A stretch of 64,000 bases of DNA from Diphasiastrum complanatum (Eukaryota; Streptophyta; Lycopodiopsida; Lycopodiales; Lycopodiaceae), in assembly GCA_029204225.1 (NCBI GenBank), contig CM055097.1, forward strand, positions 38,679,106 through 38,743,105, in the 5' to 3' direction. Below the pieces are notes generated by a model that searched no databases, was not told the DNA's origin, and saw only the letters and a list, made by a program, of their open reading frames with translations. The number at the start of each line of letters is the position of its first letter. The first letter of the stretch is position 1. Positions 10,425 through 21,480 of this stretch are shown piece by piece. The translations under genes were made by a program, and so were the position numbers.

Positions 10425-11678
10425 TCACCATATCCATGATAATGCTTCTTTGATGTTGACATCTTTGATGAGCTTGAGAGCTTTGCACCATCCTAGTACC
10501 TCCAAAATTGATTCCTTCCAATTTTCATGTAGATGCTTGACCTTGAGGCTTGCTCCTTCACATGAGATATGCTCCTTTTTCCCTTGAAATGTGAGCCACA
10601 TGGGTTCAACCGTGTTTCTTGAGTTTCTTTTTGGAATGACAACTTGAGAAGGTCTCTCCTCCTCAATCCTTGGCACACTTGAACCTTGAGATGACTCCTT
10701 AAGATCCTCTTCATGATGCTCCTTCTTGATGGAAATCCAAGACCTCCATGTCTCATAATGATCACAACAAGTATGACCATTCAATATGCACTTCCTATGA
10801 TTATCAAGAATACTTATGCTAGAAACATAAGTCCAAAAATCACCACAACTTGGCATGATTTTTCCAATATTGAAATCAAAAGGCATTTCCATTTCAGTAA
10901 GGCTAACTACTTGCTTATGGATATAAGTGTCCACTTTGGATGCTTCACTTATTCTCATAAGAAGTTTACAACTTGCCTTTAAGATTGAAAACTTACAATT
11001 TTCATCTTTATGAATGAACACATCATTCATGATCTTATTGAAACCAAAAGATCCTACATTATGAAGATATTTCCATTTCCTTGACTTCGTAACTAATGTA
11101 AGCTTACAAGGAAAACATATTTTGCTATCTTTTAAGGCATCACACTCAACTAGTATTGCCTTAATCCACCTTTGAGATACAAAAATCTCTTCAAAGCAAA
11201 ATGGTTCTTCATAAGTTGACATGAGAGCATAAATGAAACTATTTTCATTTTGTGATTGCTCCTTATTCTTGATTGATTTCTCTTGGATAATAACAATAAG
11301 TTTGAACTTGTCCAAAGTTACAAGCAAAATACTTTCCAAGGACATAAAATAAATCCAAGTTACTTTCATGAAAGTGACATCTATCTTTGCATCTTGAACC
11401 AAACAATACACTTCCAAATGAAAAATTTCAAAAGATTCAACATGTGTTTTGATGGACTCTTGAAGACAAATCTTGCAAGTCCTTGTGAGACTCCAAGCCT
11501 CATTCACCTTTCCACAAAGGAAACACCTTTCCTTGGACTTGTCCTTGTTGTATTTGCATTTTGAACTTGACGCTCCATCCTTCACCTCGGCCCCCTTGCT
11601 TTGGTTCTCCTTGGATGGATTGGTCTTCTTTTTGTAGCATCTTGAGAAAATATATCCTCCCTTGCCAAAAGGTTGCAC
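10425..11678 (-). CDS. 417-aa frame of the nested non-autonomous element
   Basis: One uninterrupted minus-strand frame fills the 3' half of the interior. The protein is lysine-, serine- and cysteine-rich and matches no pol catalytic domain that I recognise. Near residues 35-60 is a lysine-rich stretch followed by CFLCGK, resembling a broken zinc knuckle. Near residues 320-380 an EEERP-x-PKRNSRNTVEP-x-WLT segment resembles the linker between integrase and RT of copia elements, such as that at about 21.8 kb. Openness in such a young element is expected, so translation is not proven. It may be a fused, internally deleted gag-pol relic. Confidence 0.5.
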   Translation of the reverse strand: MQPFGKGGYIFSRCYKKKTNPSKENQSKGAEVKDGASSSKCKYNKDKSKERCFLCGKVNEAWSLTRTCKICLQESIKTHVESFEIFHLEVYCLVQDAKIDVTFMKVTWIYFMSLESILLVTLDKFKLIVIIQEKSIKNKEQSQNENSFIYALMSTYEEPFCFEEIFVSQRWIKAILVECDALKDSKICFPCKLTLVTKSRKWKYLHNVGSFGFNKIMNDVFIHKDENCKFSILKASCKLLMRISEASKVDTYIHKQVVSLTEMEMPFDFNIGKIMPSCGDFWTYVSSISILDNHRKCILNGHTCCDHYETWRSWISIKKEHHEEDLKESSQGSSVPRIEEERPSQVVIPKRNSRNTVEPMWLTFQGKKEHISCEGASLKVKHLHENWKESILEVLGWCKALKLIKDVNIKEALSWIW

Positions 11679-12978
11679 TTAGGATCCTTTCTTTCCTTCA
11701 ATAGGATGCCACCTATTGATGCCATGTGAATAAAAACCTGTGATATGATTCTACAAATGTAATTTGTGACTTTCAAGAGACTAGATTTGAACATCTTCAA
11801 CAATCTAGAAGGATCTACAAAATATCTAGCTCACAAACCTAAGAATCAATCTTCACAGTAATGACTAGTCACTTGGAAACTTTGCTTTGATCACTAAGAC
11901 AAAAGCACACTATTTTTGAATGAAATCACTAAAGAAATCAGATCCAATCTCCTATTGGACTCATCATATACCAGTGACTCTTTCTTTTGAAAGTTGAAAT
12001 GGATATGAAAAAGATTTGACACCTAGATTTTTCTTTCCACTTGACTAGTTCTCTCAACACTTGAGATTCTTGAACAAAAGATGGGTTTTATTTCAAATAC
12101 ATGAAAATCAAACTTAATCACTTCTTTTGGACTAACTCTTGACCCAAATAATCTCACACTTGAGATTAATGAATTTTATTTGATTTGACAACAAACTATA
12201 CCACCAATTTTTCACAAAGCTTAAAAAATTAGACAACTAGAGATTCACAAAGATCTCAACCATGCATGAATACTCAAATATCGACTCCTCCTCATTCTAG
12301 ACATCCAATGGTATCACAAATTGACCCTCACACTCTCACAAAGAAAGTTGAATAGAACTAATTTGAGTTTCATACATTTATTATACAAAAGATTTGCATA
12401 GATGCTCTATATGCACTAGAAACTCTCAAAGGTTTCACTTGGAGGACAGATCCAAAGATGTTTTCTAGCAAATTGATGCTTCTAAACTTGACCCTATCAC
12501 TCTTGAACATATCTAGAGTGATGGTACAATGGATTTCAACCTCTCACCTTGCATATCACTCCTTAATCTATGATTTTTAGCAAAATCTCTCTCAACTTCA
12601 ACATGCACTCAAAAAATCAGAGATAATCAATTAATGCAAAAGCTTTAAATTTAATTTCTTGGCTGATCTAATCCAAAAAAAAATCAAGGGATTAGATTCA
12701 CTATAGAAAATGCTTGATTTTGCACCAAAAATCACTCAAATTGGGTATGTGAGTCAAATTCTACAAAATTTTGAAATTTCTCAGTCAAAACTGGAGATGT
12801 ACAGACTCACACGTGTGAAAAGGATTCCTACAGCCCACAATAATATCTGGACCAGAAATTTTGAGAATAGCTATCAAATCCAACTCGCTACACAAAATTT
12901 GACTAGTTTCCGAAAAATTGCTAATTTTGGCTTTGATTTGGATCAACCCTGTCAATATCAATAAAACCTCTTGTACTT
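11679..12978 (-). other. Long internal leader of the nested element
   Basis: This 1.3-kb AT-rich segment between PBS and the open frame has no coding signal. It includes another CACACGTGTG palindrome (12808-12817), matching the one inside the LTRs. Packaging and dimerisation signals would be expected here but cannot be identified by eye. Confidence 0.6.
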
Positions 12979-12991
12979 GGATCTGATACCA
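12979..12991 (-). promoter_or_regulatory. Primer-binding site of the nested element
   Basis: TGGTATCAGATCC directly abuts the 5' LTR end on the minus strand and matches the usual initiator-tRNA-Met site TGGTATCAGAGCC except at one base. Confidence 0.85.
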
Positions 12992-13823
12992 TGTGGAAAA
13001 AGTACAAAAAGGACCAAGAGTGGATCCTAATCTGATCCTCAAGAGGGATTGGTTGTCAGATTACTTGATCTATCAATCTACTTCAGATTAAGATCAATCT
13101 AGATCAATTCTAGACACAAAATCCTAACAAGAACAATCATTAATTGAAGGCAAGTGTACTTTCTGGTTTCACACGTGTGAAACACTGTCTGAGTACGGAC
13201 TCCAACCTGAAAATCAAGTACACATTGATAGAACCTCAAAACAATCAAAACAAATGTAGACAAATGGAGAGAATCACTCAAAATTGCTTCCAAAACCAAG
13301 ATTGGTGTCTCACACTGATTATGGCCAAATGTGGCTCTATATATACAATAAGTGGGAGCTCGTGGTACTGATCATCCCTTTGATCCCACATGTGTGAAGG
13401 TGCTTTGTCATATGATGATTCATCATGCAAAACTGACACTTGGACAAAACCTTCTATTTTGAGCACTTTTGGTCCATTTTCCTTCTATATGGAGATCTAC
13501 TTGAAAATCTTCTAGAAGTCAAAATTCGTCTACTTCAGCTTATTCCACACATGTGAGCTGTCCTCTACACATGGGATGTGACACCTAACCAAAGGATGTG
13601 GCTCATGCAAGCAATAGATTGATGCCATGTGTCATATGTCTAGAAAAATAGTTTTTGGCCTTTTTAGCCACTAGAACTTGAATTAAATCATATGTACAAC
13701 CTATATGATTATGGTACATGACAAGTACACTATTTTCACACATGGGAACAGGCTCCACACATGTGTGTTTATCTATATACAAGATTTTTGGCCTCTACCA
13801 AGCTTATTTTTGCATTTTTCACA
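12992..13823 (-). repeat. 5' LTR of the nested element
   Basis: This is an 832-bp copy of 9453-10284, nearly identical. The 18-bp palindrome recurs at 13166-13183 and the TATA box at 13337-13346. Confidence 0.95.
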
Positions 13824-14681
13824 ATCTGCAGGTAGGCATACTCTCAAGTGATACAGGTTGTCTTTTCTTCTACCTTGAGTAATCAATGTACTGGTGCTTG
13901 CATAAACAACATTGCATGCTTTGTCTGAGAACGTTACATGCATCCCTACATCAGCTATTCTTGCCACTGATAGCAAGTCCTGTTATAGTGTAGGCATGAA
14001 CAGAACATCTTCGAGTCATCTATCTCTGCCGTTTGTGTTGCCATAGTGAACCAATACCATTCACTTGATGCTTTGATCCGTCTCCAAGAATGATAAATCT
14101 TGATGGATCTACACTTCGAAAATCAGACATGATCCGTCTTGATGTAACAAAGTGCGAGGTAGCTCCTGAATCAAGGATTACCTCTTGTGTGTCAGGTGTT
14201 GATACTGCACACATGTCTGCACAGATGTAGGCGGTCAAATTTTCATGATTCGATCTTTCTTCGCCCATCTTCGAGCTCTCTGGTTCTTCGATGTAGGACG
14301 AACTATTGTTGTTCTCTCGTCTGCCTTGAGCTTGTTTGTTTCTTGGGTTCTGGTGGTAGTCCATGGCTGCATGACCCTTCTTATGACAGTGGATATACTC
14401 AATTTTTGGATTTAGCCAACACGAATCGATAGTATGTCCTTCATGTTTGCATCTCACGCAAATCTTCTTGTCTCCACTCTACTATTTTGGCTTTTCTTTA
14501 TTCTTCCATTTGCCTTTGCTGGCTCCTTCTGCTTGCTGGTCTTGATCCTACTTTCGGTCTGACTCCCTTTTAGGCTTGAATTGCTTCTTAGTCTTCTCCT
14601 TGTTACTATAAAGAGCTTGGTCAGAAGCATCCTTGTGATCAAGGTGCTCTCGAGCTTCGACTTCTTCTCGAATCTCAACAA
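13824..14681 (-). pseudogene. copia gag C-terminus, zinc knuckle and protease
   Basis: The 14020-14457 frame has a C-x2-H-x-GH-type knuckle remnant (CKHEGHTIDSC) and a second one (HCHKKGHAAMDY), followed by the aspartic protease active site LDSGATSH and a GDGSKHQVNGIG block. The 14454-14681 frame is basic and represents the middle of gag. The protease C-terminus (13829-13976) ends at the nested insertion and resumes left of 9452. Confidence 0.8.
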
Positions 14682-14913
14682 CTGCCTTTTCGAGTGTCAT
14701 AGTAGGATCTTTTGCTAGCAACAGATAAGTAAGTTATTTCTCTGCTAATACTGCATTTTCTGCTCCAGAATTGTGTAATGAAACGAACAGATCCTTCATC
14801 TTCCTGATAAAGGAAGTGAGGTCTTTACCATCTCATTGCAGGTTTGTCAACTGATCTTCGAGTAGCATGATCTGACTGCGTGTTTTCATTTGAGCTCTTG
14901 TGAGTCAAGTATC

Positions 14914-15189
14914 TCACATCTCTTTTGCTTTAGAGAGTGTAGCCAGGTCAAGAGTTAGGCTATCCTCAATGGATGATGATAACACGACTACTGCCTTGTC
15001 ATTCTTCTCTCTCCATTCATGTAGCTCCTTGCCTGTTGTTGTAGGCATATCCTCGGTGCCATCTACCCAGAGAAATAATCCTTCTCCCTTTAGTATAAGA
15101 GAGGTCTTGACATTCCATGCTAGGAAGTTAGATCTTGATGAGTCAAAAATTGTATAGATCTTTGATTGTACACTGCTTATTGAAGCCAT
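14914..15189 (-). pseudogene. copia gag N-terminus
   Basis: The likely start is the ATG at 15189 (MASISSVQS), about 95 bp past the PBS. The frame shows the FLAWNVKTSLILKGEGLFLWVDG pattern of plant copia gag N-termini (single aromatic spacing and a W-x-V-D-G motif). It runs into frameshifts after about 90 residues. Confidence 0.75.
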
Positions 15190-15284
15190 TGCTGTGAATT
15201 GTGTTCTCACTTGTTAATGGTTCTTTGTCTTGAATGCTTAGCCTCTTGGATCTGATAGCTTTGTGGCTATGTCAGACTATGACA

Positions 15285-15297
15285 GGCTCTGATACCA
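15285..15297 (-). promoter_or_regulatory. Primer-binding site (initiator tRNA-Met)
   Basis: A perfect TGGTATCAGAGCC on the minus strand, one base past the 5' LTR end. It fixes the 5' side of the 6.7-16.2 kb element. Confidence 0.9.
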
Positions 15298-15298
15298 C

Positions 15299-16207
15299 TG
15301 ATGGAAATAATTAAAAAAATAATAAATATCTTGCAAATATATCAGGCTCTGTAACAAAACGAAACAAAACAAAGCAAAGCGAAACTTGAACGAGCTCTGA
15401 TATTGATATTGTTGAAGCGAAGTAATCGCAAAGTGAAGCGAAAAATAGTCACAAACTAAATCGATTCGGATGGAGTTCAGATATGATTGTTGGTCACTGT
15501 CGGCTATATCATTCCTACAGTCCTCCAAACACTGTTGATCTATGTTATAGATTAATACAACATTCAACAAGATTGAACCAGTGTGCGGAATTGATTGAAC
15601 AAGTAAATGAGATACACGAATAATAGCAGAGAATAATTCATTCGAGATCAGAGAAAAATTTAGAATAATATGTGCATAATGGCTACAATATCATCTAGTA
15701 ATCCTCTTGAGATCGAACATTGTGTGTTAGACCCACACAGAGCATTGACGTGAGAGAAGTGGCATTCTCCCACAAATAGTGTCTCGCTTACTAGTGGACT
15801 TATCTGATATCTGTTTATCCTACTTACAAAATTGTCTCTCTCACTAGCGGATTTATATATATTTTTTGTATTTTTCGTCTATCTGTATATATTTGACGCA
15901 TCTAGCAAATGTGTATATATTGCAAACCTTTTCGTGTCACTTCGAGTAGCATTCCTGATTAGACAAATTAAACATCTATAAGTAATCATGGATTACAAGA
16001 GTGGTGGGTTAGGCACGTCTTAATGCTCTTCTACTGATGTCACCATATCAGATCAAAGATTTGTACTTCATAGTACTTGGTTGATCTTCCTGGATCTTTG
16101 GAGCACGAAGTGTTTTGTGTCGCGAACATTTTCGTTTCGTGTCTTTTCATCAAATTGAGAGTTGAAAGCTAGCAGAGCTTTGGTAATAGAAACGTTTTGT
16201 TTCTTCA
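15299..16207 (-). repeat. 5' LTR of the 6.7-16.2 kb copia
   Basis: This 909-bp copy is visibly more diverged from its partner than the LTRs of the nested element are from each other. That fits an older outer insertion and a younger inner one. Confidence 0.9.
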
Positions 16208-16629
16208 GATTTGAGTCCGCTTTAGGTGTCTTCTCCACACGTATGGAAATGTGCAAGACTAGAGAGGAGGTCATTTCTTTGAGTTAATCTCAAATTAGCA
16301 TGTTTGAAGATCTTGATGAGATTTTTTGCACTTAGTCTAGGTGTAGAAAAGTTTATAAGAGTTTCAAATCTATGGGTAGATTTGAGATTGGATCTTTAAA
16401 TATGATGTTTTGATTTGATTTTCAGGTGGAAAAAAAGAATTTTTGCAAGTCTGTATCAGAGATCAAAATGTGGAGAGGAGGATAGATCTTATGTTGCTTG
16501 TAGGGATCAGAATGCTCAATGTTATTGTGTACAATTAACATATGATTGTATGAGGCTCAAATTGAATTCAAGGTGCTCCGTATTAAAATCGTATTTGTGC
16601 AAAAAAAAAGCACTTATTTGCTCCAACTA

Positions 16630-19383
16630 TCCAATTAGAAGTGGTACAGGACTCCAATGGCATGGATTGATCTGGCATCCATCTCTATACTGGTCTCTGA
16701 CTGTAAGATATAACCATAGACTTTTACAAATCTTGATTCCCAAGAACCACCCAGCATTGCAGCACAATAATATAATCTGGCGATTGGCAGCTGGTCTTGG
16801 ACTTTATCGGATGCCATGGCAACATTTCGATTGAATGCCAAAGAAGGTAGGCAATCATCCCATCTGGTAGCAATAGATGCCAACTTGGACAAATCATTGG
16901 AGAATATTGTCGAATGTTGCACAGTTGGATCTGGCGGTACTTAGCACCATGAAAACTGAAGTGCTCTGTTGAAATCAATGGAAATGTCCCAATTGAATGT
17001 CTAATAAATGATTGGCTAGTCTGGGAAATGGATACTAATTTGTTCCAATGGCATGCCCAAATATTTTCATTTAGATCTCTTTGGCATTGGCACATAGTGA
17101 TGATCTACCCGCAATTGTCGAGGGCTTGCGACATAACTCCTGATGGAATCCAAAGCTTTCTCGAAAACTATTTTTTGCCAAGCCGATTGCTCGTCCAATG
17201 CTGGTAAGTTTATCCAACTCCTTCTCTACCTCTATCTCAGAGGTCTTGAACTTGATAACCCATCCACCCCTCGAAGACTCATGTGGATGTTGATGCAAAA
17301 AGCTTTGGATCTGGTCCTCAATGGTGATCGGATTTTGAAACAAAGGCCTCGGCCTCGGCCTTGATGTGGATGGACCTTATTCTATGGCCTGGACGTCTGG
17401 TATATCCTGGATTTCTGGCTCATCTAAACCTATATCGATGCCTCCCTGATCTTGATGATGAGGCGAGAATTGTGGCATCACAGGAACTAAAATCTGAGGT
17501 CTGGCTTCCAACACTTGAGGGGCTGTCTTTTCGTGGTCTTTGATAATCGCTTTTGCCTTTTCCAACTTAGTGTTTGCCGTACGTTTGAGTTTATCAAATT
17601 TTTCTTGAAACCCTACCAATGAAGTGCATGTATCTAATTTCATCTGGTGTGATTGGATGATTAGGCAATTGCGTCTACAGATAAGAATCGCGTTTAAGAG
17701 TGGTCGCATCCAATTCACCTTGAAAACATTTGCGTTCAAGCTCGGCCAAATCCAATTGACCTGCCAGTAGCAACACCTGTTGTTTGGAATCTTGGACCAC
17801 TTTATCCACTTGGTCTTGTGCGATTGTCAATGCATCCTGAAGAGTTCTCACATAGCCTTCAAGAGCATCAGTTGTTTGTTGGGCTTTCTTTAGTTTAGTT
17901 TCAAATTTTGCCTCATGTTGCTTGGCAAACTTGAGCTCGCGATTCAACTAAAAAACCTTCTAGCTTATTATTGTATTCTCGGTACCCAACTCTGATATTT
18001 GTTTATTCATGTCTGTCTTTTCATCGATCACGGTCTAGATCACCTGCACAAGATTTGAGACTAATCCTAATGCGTCACTAGAATCCACTTTGGTTGTAGC
18101 AGCAACAACATGAGTAGCACTTGTGGGGACTGTGCTGGTTCTTCTTCCTCAAAAACATCTTCTCCTTCAAATCCTTCGGGCACCGTGGCATTGAACTACT
18201 TCGTAGATGAAACAACATGAGCGACCCTGATGGTGTCTGTGCTACGTCGGCTTGATCTTGCTGATTGATTTGAAATGAGTCATCAAAAATAGTAGAACAA
18301 TCATGGAACTATTCAAATTCTTTTCTAGGGGATTGGGTATCAAAGGGTCCTGGACTCTTGGGCATCTCAAAAATTTCAACTGGGCCCAACGGATCGGAAT
18401 CATTGAACATTTCCATAAACACTTGGGTATTTGGTGAAATGACTCGGATTTGTGGAGGTGAGGCGGCTTGGGCAGCTATGATTGGAATGGTAGATCCAAT
18501 GGTCACAGAGTAACCCTGTGAGGAAGAGGAGGTGAGGATGCATCAGTGGATTGGGGGATGGGTAGTTTAGTGTGAATAGCAGCAGGGGGTGGAAGCACAG
18601 CTGAAGATGTCTGTCTAGTGCGGCGTCGAGATGCGGAAGGCGAGTCGGAAATAACGACCTCGCTGCACACACGACGACAACTATGAGAGCTGGATGTCTG
18701 GTGTGAGAACTCAGTAGGTGTGTCTTCATACACGGATAGCACGGCATCAGCAACAAACCCATGGAATTTATTATCAAGGTAGGAGATAGAAAGGAGGGAC
18801 AAAAGTGGACCGACCGCAAACTGTTGCTTGGTATTGCTTTTAATGGCCCGCTTGAGCTCACCAAAGACTATCTTGAACTAGTTATAGGGTTCTAGTGAGT
18901 GGCTATCAAGCTTATAATTGGATTCTACTATGCGATGTAGAATTTGAGAAGAGATGCGCTCCTTTTTGAGGTTGCCAACCATCAGGAAGCTATTCAGTAG
19001 CTGTGCAGCGGCATGGATAATAGGATTGTGAATGCATTCTAGCAAGTAGCCATCATTTGTCTAGTACATTTTATTAAAGGTGTCTATAAATGGTTTTATG
19101 ACACTCTTGGAATGCTTATGATTGGGTGAGGGCTGTTTTCCAAAAGAGATGCCTATGGCTACAAGGGCGGCCTCCGTCACACGCACCTTGTGTGTAGCTG
19201 TTTGGTAGGTGATATAGATTTGACTTTGGCCTCAGTACAGGTAATAAAGGCCATTGTAATGAATCCCATATTGATTTTCCCACTAAAGGCGTGCTCGTGG
19301 ATCCCCATTGTAGTGAGCAAAGGCTCAGCAAGGTGACAAAATTTCCAGAATTCACACGTGTGGGGAATGTCCACAAGAGTGAC
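16630..19383 (-). pseudogene. Decayed coiled-coil coding remnant, unrecognised
   Basis: Consecutive minus-strand frames look like pieces of one eroded protein. At 19116-19376 a segment includes GFITMAFITCTEAKVKS. At 18503-18802 and 18309-18506 there is serine- and proline-rich sequence. At 17675-17947 a clear coiled coil is rich in K, E, Q and L heptads, and 17377-17739 continues in charged sequence. Stops and frame changes occur every few hundred bases. The layout (folded head, low-complexity middle, coiled coil) resembles gag-like proteins of plant elements, but I cannot name the family. Confidence 0.4.
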
Positions 19384-20125
19384 TGATCTTAATTAAGCTT
19401 TGTGATTGGCACTATAACCTGATTCTAGATTGATCAACAAAATCTAGTTCAGAAGAAATGGCTAATCCACAATCTAGCATGCTAATCAACAGAATATAAT
19501 AACAATGATCAAAGAATGAATAAAAATACAAGATTTCATTGTATGAGCATAAGCCTCAACACGAGTTAGAGAGAAAGAGCTAGAGAGATAACAAGCAATG
19601 TTTGTTTAGATCCAAAATGACATGAGATAGCTACAAAACTTTGGTTCTTCATCATAGATTGTGTGGAGAGCTACACAGATTTATGGAGATTGAGTTAGCT
19701 CGAGGTAGAACCATATTATCCATTCCAAAATGACATCTAAAGTGACATCTAGAGTCTATGTGACATTTGTCTTTTGTCATGTATGAAATTCTACAAACTT
19801 TTTACAAGTGTACTAGTTCTAACTAAAAAAGTCCAAATCATCATGCATGTGTCATTAAACTTTGTGCATGCCTTGCATGTCACTATGGATCACTTACAAT
19901 TAATGCACGTGAGTTGCCACGAGTTTCTACAAGCATAATCATGCTAATTCTATGTCTACAAACTATATGCAAGTTGTATTTATCAAACTAGATAATACAT
20001 AACCATGTAGCTGGAGTTCTATGTAGGCCAAACTTGGCATTTTGCATCAATGAGCTACATACTTGCATGTTACAACATTTGTAGCAAGCCAAGAAATCAA
20101 TATGGATTGTTTTTCAATTTTAACA
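19384..20125 (-). repeat. 3' LTR of the 19.4-22.9 kb copia
   Basis: It starts TGTTAAAATTG after the polypurine tract and probably ends in TTAAGATCA (minus strand). The low boundary is inferred from the terminal CA only, because no second LTR is available. ATGCATG- and CATGCAAG-rich sequence occurs throughout. Confidence 0.55.
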
Positions 20126-20139
20126 CTCCTCCTAAAAAT
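20126..20139 (-). promoter_or_regulatory. Polypurine tract
   Basis: ATTTTTAGGAGGAG on the minus strand, directly before the LTR start and directly after the RNase H stop region. Confidence 0.85.
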
Positions 20140-20142
20140 GAT

Positions 20143-21402
20143 CTATATTGATTTGAACATGGATCTTGGTATAACTCCAAGGTTGGCTCTATGCTTGTTG
20201 AAGGAACTTTTGCTCAAATGTTTGGTGAGCATATCTGCAATGCAAGATGATGTGTCAATGTGCTCCAATTTGATTTCACCTCCAATGAGCTTTTCTCTCA
20301 CGAAGTGATGTGCAACTTCGATATGCTTGCTCCTTGCATGGAATATTCGGTTGTTGGCAAGGGCTTGAGCTGAAATGTTGTCACACATGATCATAGGTAT
20401 ATTTTCTTCCATAATAATCTTTAGCTCCACTAGTAACCTTTTGATCCAAAGCACTTCCTTTGTTGTTGTAGTGAGCGCCTTGTACTCAGCTTCACATGAT
20501 GAGAGTGATACAGTATCTTGCTTTTTGGAAAGCCAAGATATCAAGTTTTCTCCAAGATATATGACATAAGCACTTGTAGATTTTCGATCTGCTTGCAAAA
20601 TCCGAGTCAAAATAACCAATAATAGAAAGATCTTCACTTTTATACAATAAACCAAAATCAAAAGTTGAAGATATATATCTAAGCACTCTCTTGGCCTTTT
20701 TCCAATGATAAATTGAAGGATTTTGCATAGCCTGGCTCAACTTATTAACACTAAAGCTTATGTCAGGTCTAGTTATTGTGAGCCAAGTTAAGGAGCCTAT
20801 AAGACTTCTAAAAAGTGTGATGTCCTTTCATCACCTTTGTTAGAGTCCTTTACATTTTGCTCCATAGGTGTTTCTATACTCTTACAATTCAACATAGTGA
20901 ACTTTTTTAACATTGAAAGAGCATACTAAGATTGACATATTAAAGCTTTATCTTTAAGAAAGTCAATCTCTAATCCTAGAATATAGTGAATTTTTCCAAG
21001 ATCTTGCATCTTGAATTCTTTTCCAAGTGCAATCTTGGTTTCCTCAACTAACTTGATACAACTTCCTGTCAGAATGATATCATCAACATAAATAAGAAGT
21101 ATGACAATATCTTTATCAAAAAACTTGACATATAAGGAAGGATCATAGTTACTAAGATTAAATCCTAGTGACTCAAGAAAGGTGTTAAGTCGAGAATACC
21201 ATGACCTTGGGGCTTGCTTTAATCCATATAAATTTTTGAAGAGCAAGCAAACTTTTCCCTCATCATGGATGAACCCAATAGGTTGATCCATATAGATCTC
21301 TTCTTCTAGATAGCCATTTAGAAATGCATTAGAAACATCTAGTTGAAGAATTTGCCAATTGAAAAAACAAGCAAGAGAAATTATGATTCTAATTGACACC
21401 AT
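20143..21402 (-). pseudogene. copia RT and RNase H
   Basis: RT (20926-21402) keeps QLDVSNAFLNG with the first catalytic aspartate, YGLKQAPRSWY and an intact YVDDII box. RNase H (20143-20661) shows ADRKSTSAYV, SLSSCEAEYKAL, MCDNISAQALA, HIEVAHHFVRE and ADMLTKHLS in the correct order. A frame break lies between 20660 and 20926, where the connecting RPDISF-type segment is only partly readable. This is among the best preserved polymerases in the window. Confidence 0.88.
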
Positions 21403-21480
21403 CTTTGCAACTGGGGCAAAGGTCTCCTTATAATCAAGTCCATATACTTGAGCAAAGCCTTTAGCACAAAGCCTAGCCTT

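Larger units (their letters stand above)
9453..13823 (-). mobile_element. Young non-autonomous LTR retrotransposon nested in copia
   Basis: It is 4,371 bp with two 832-bp LTRs (9453-10284 and 12992-13823) that differ at four sites by eye, and the ATCTG target duplication is at 9448-9452 and 13824-13828. PBS and polypurine tract lie on the minus strand. The 2.7-kb interior has no integrase, RT or RNase H. It holds one 417-codon frame and a long AT-rich leader. It must rely on proteins supplied by a relative. The copia at 19384-22880 is a candidate, since its polypurine tract and a linker segment look similar. Confidence 0.95.
6746..16207 (-). mobile_element. Ty1/copia retrotransposon, complete ends, integrase deleted
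   Basis: LTRs lie at 6746-7690 and 15299-16207. They start TGAAGAAACA and end TTTCCATCA on the minus strand, and the GATTT target duplication is at 6741-6745 and 16208-16212. PBS and polypurine tract are both in place. Without the nested element (9453-13823 plus its duplication) it is 5,086 bp. Gag, zinc knuckle, protease, RT and RNase H can be read, but the integrase catalytic core is absent between the GAG-pre-integrase and the RT linker (about 9263). Several frameshifts exist as well. Confidence 0.93.
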
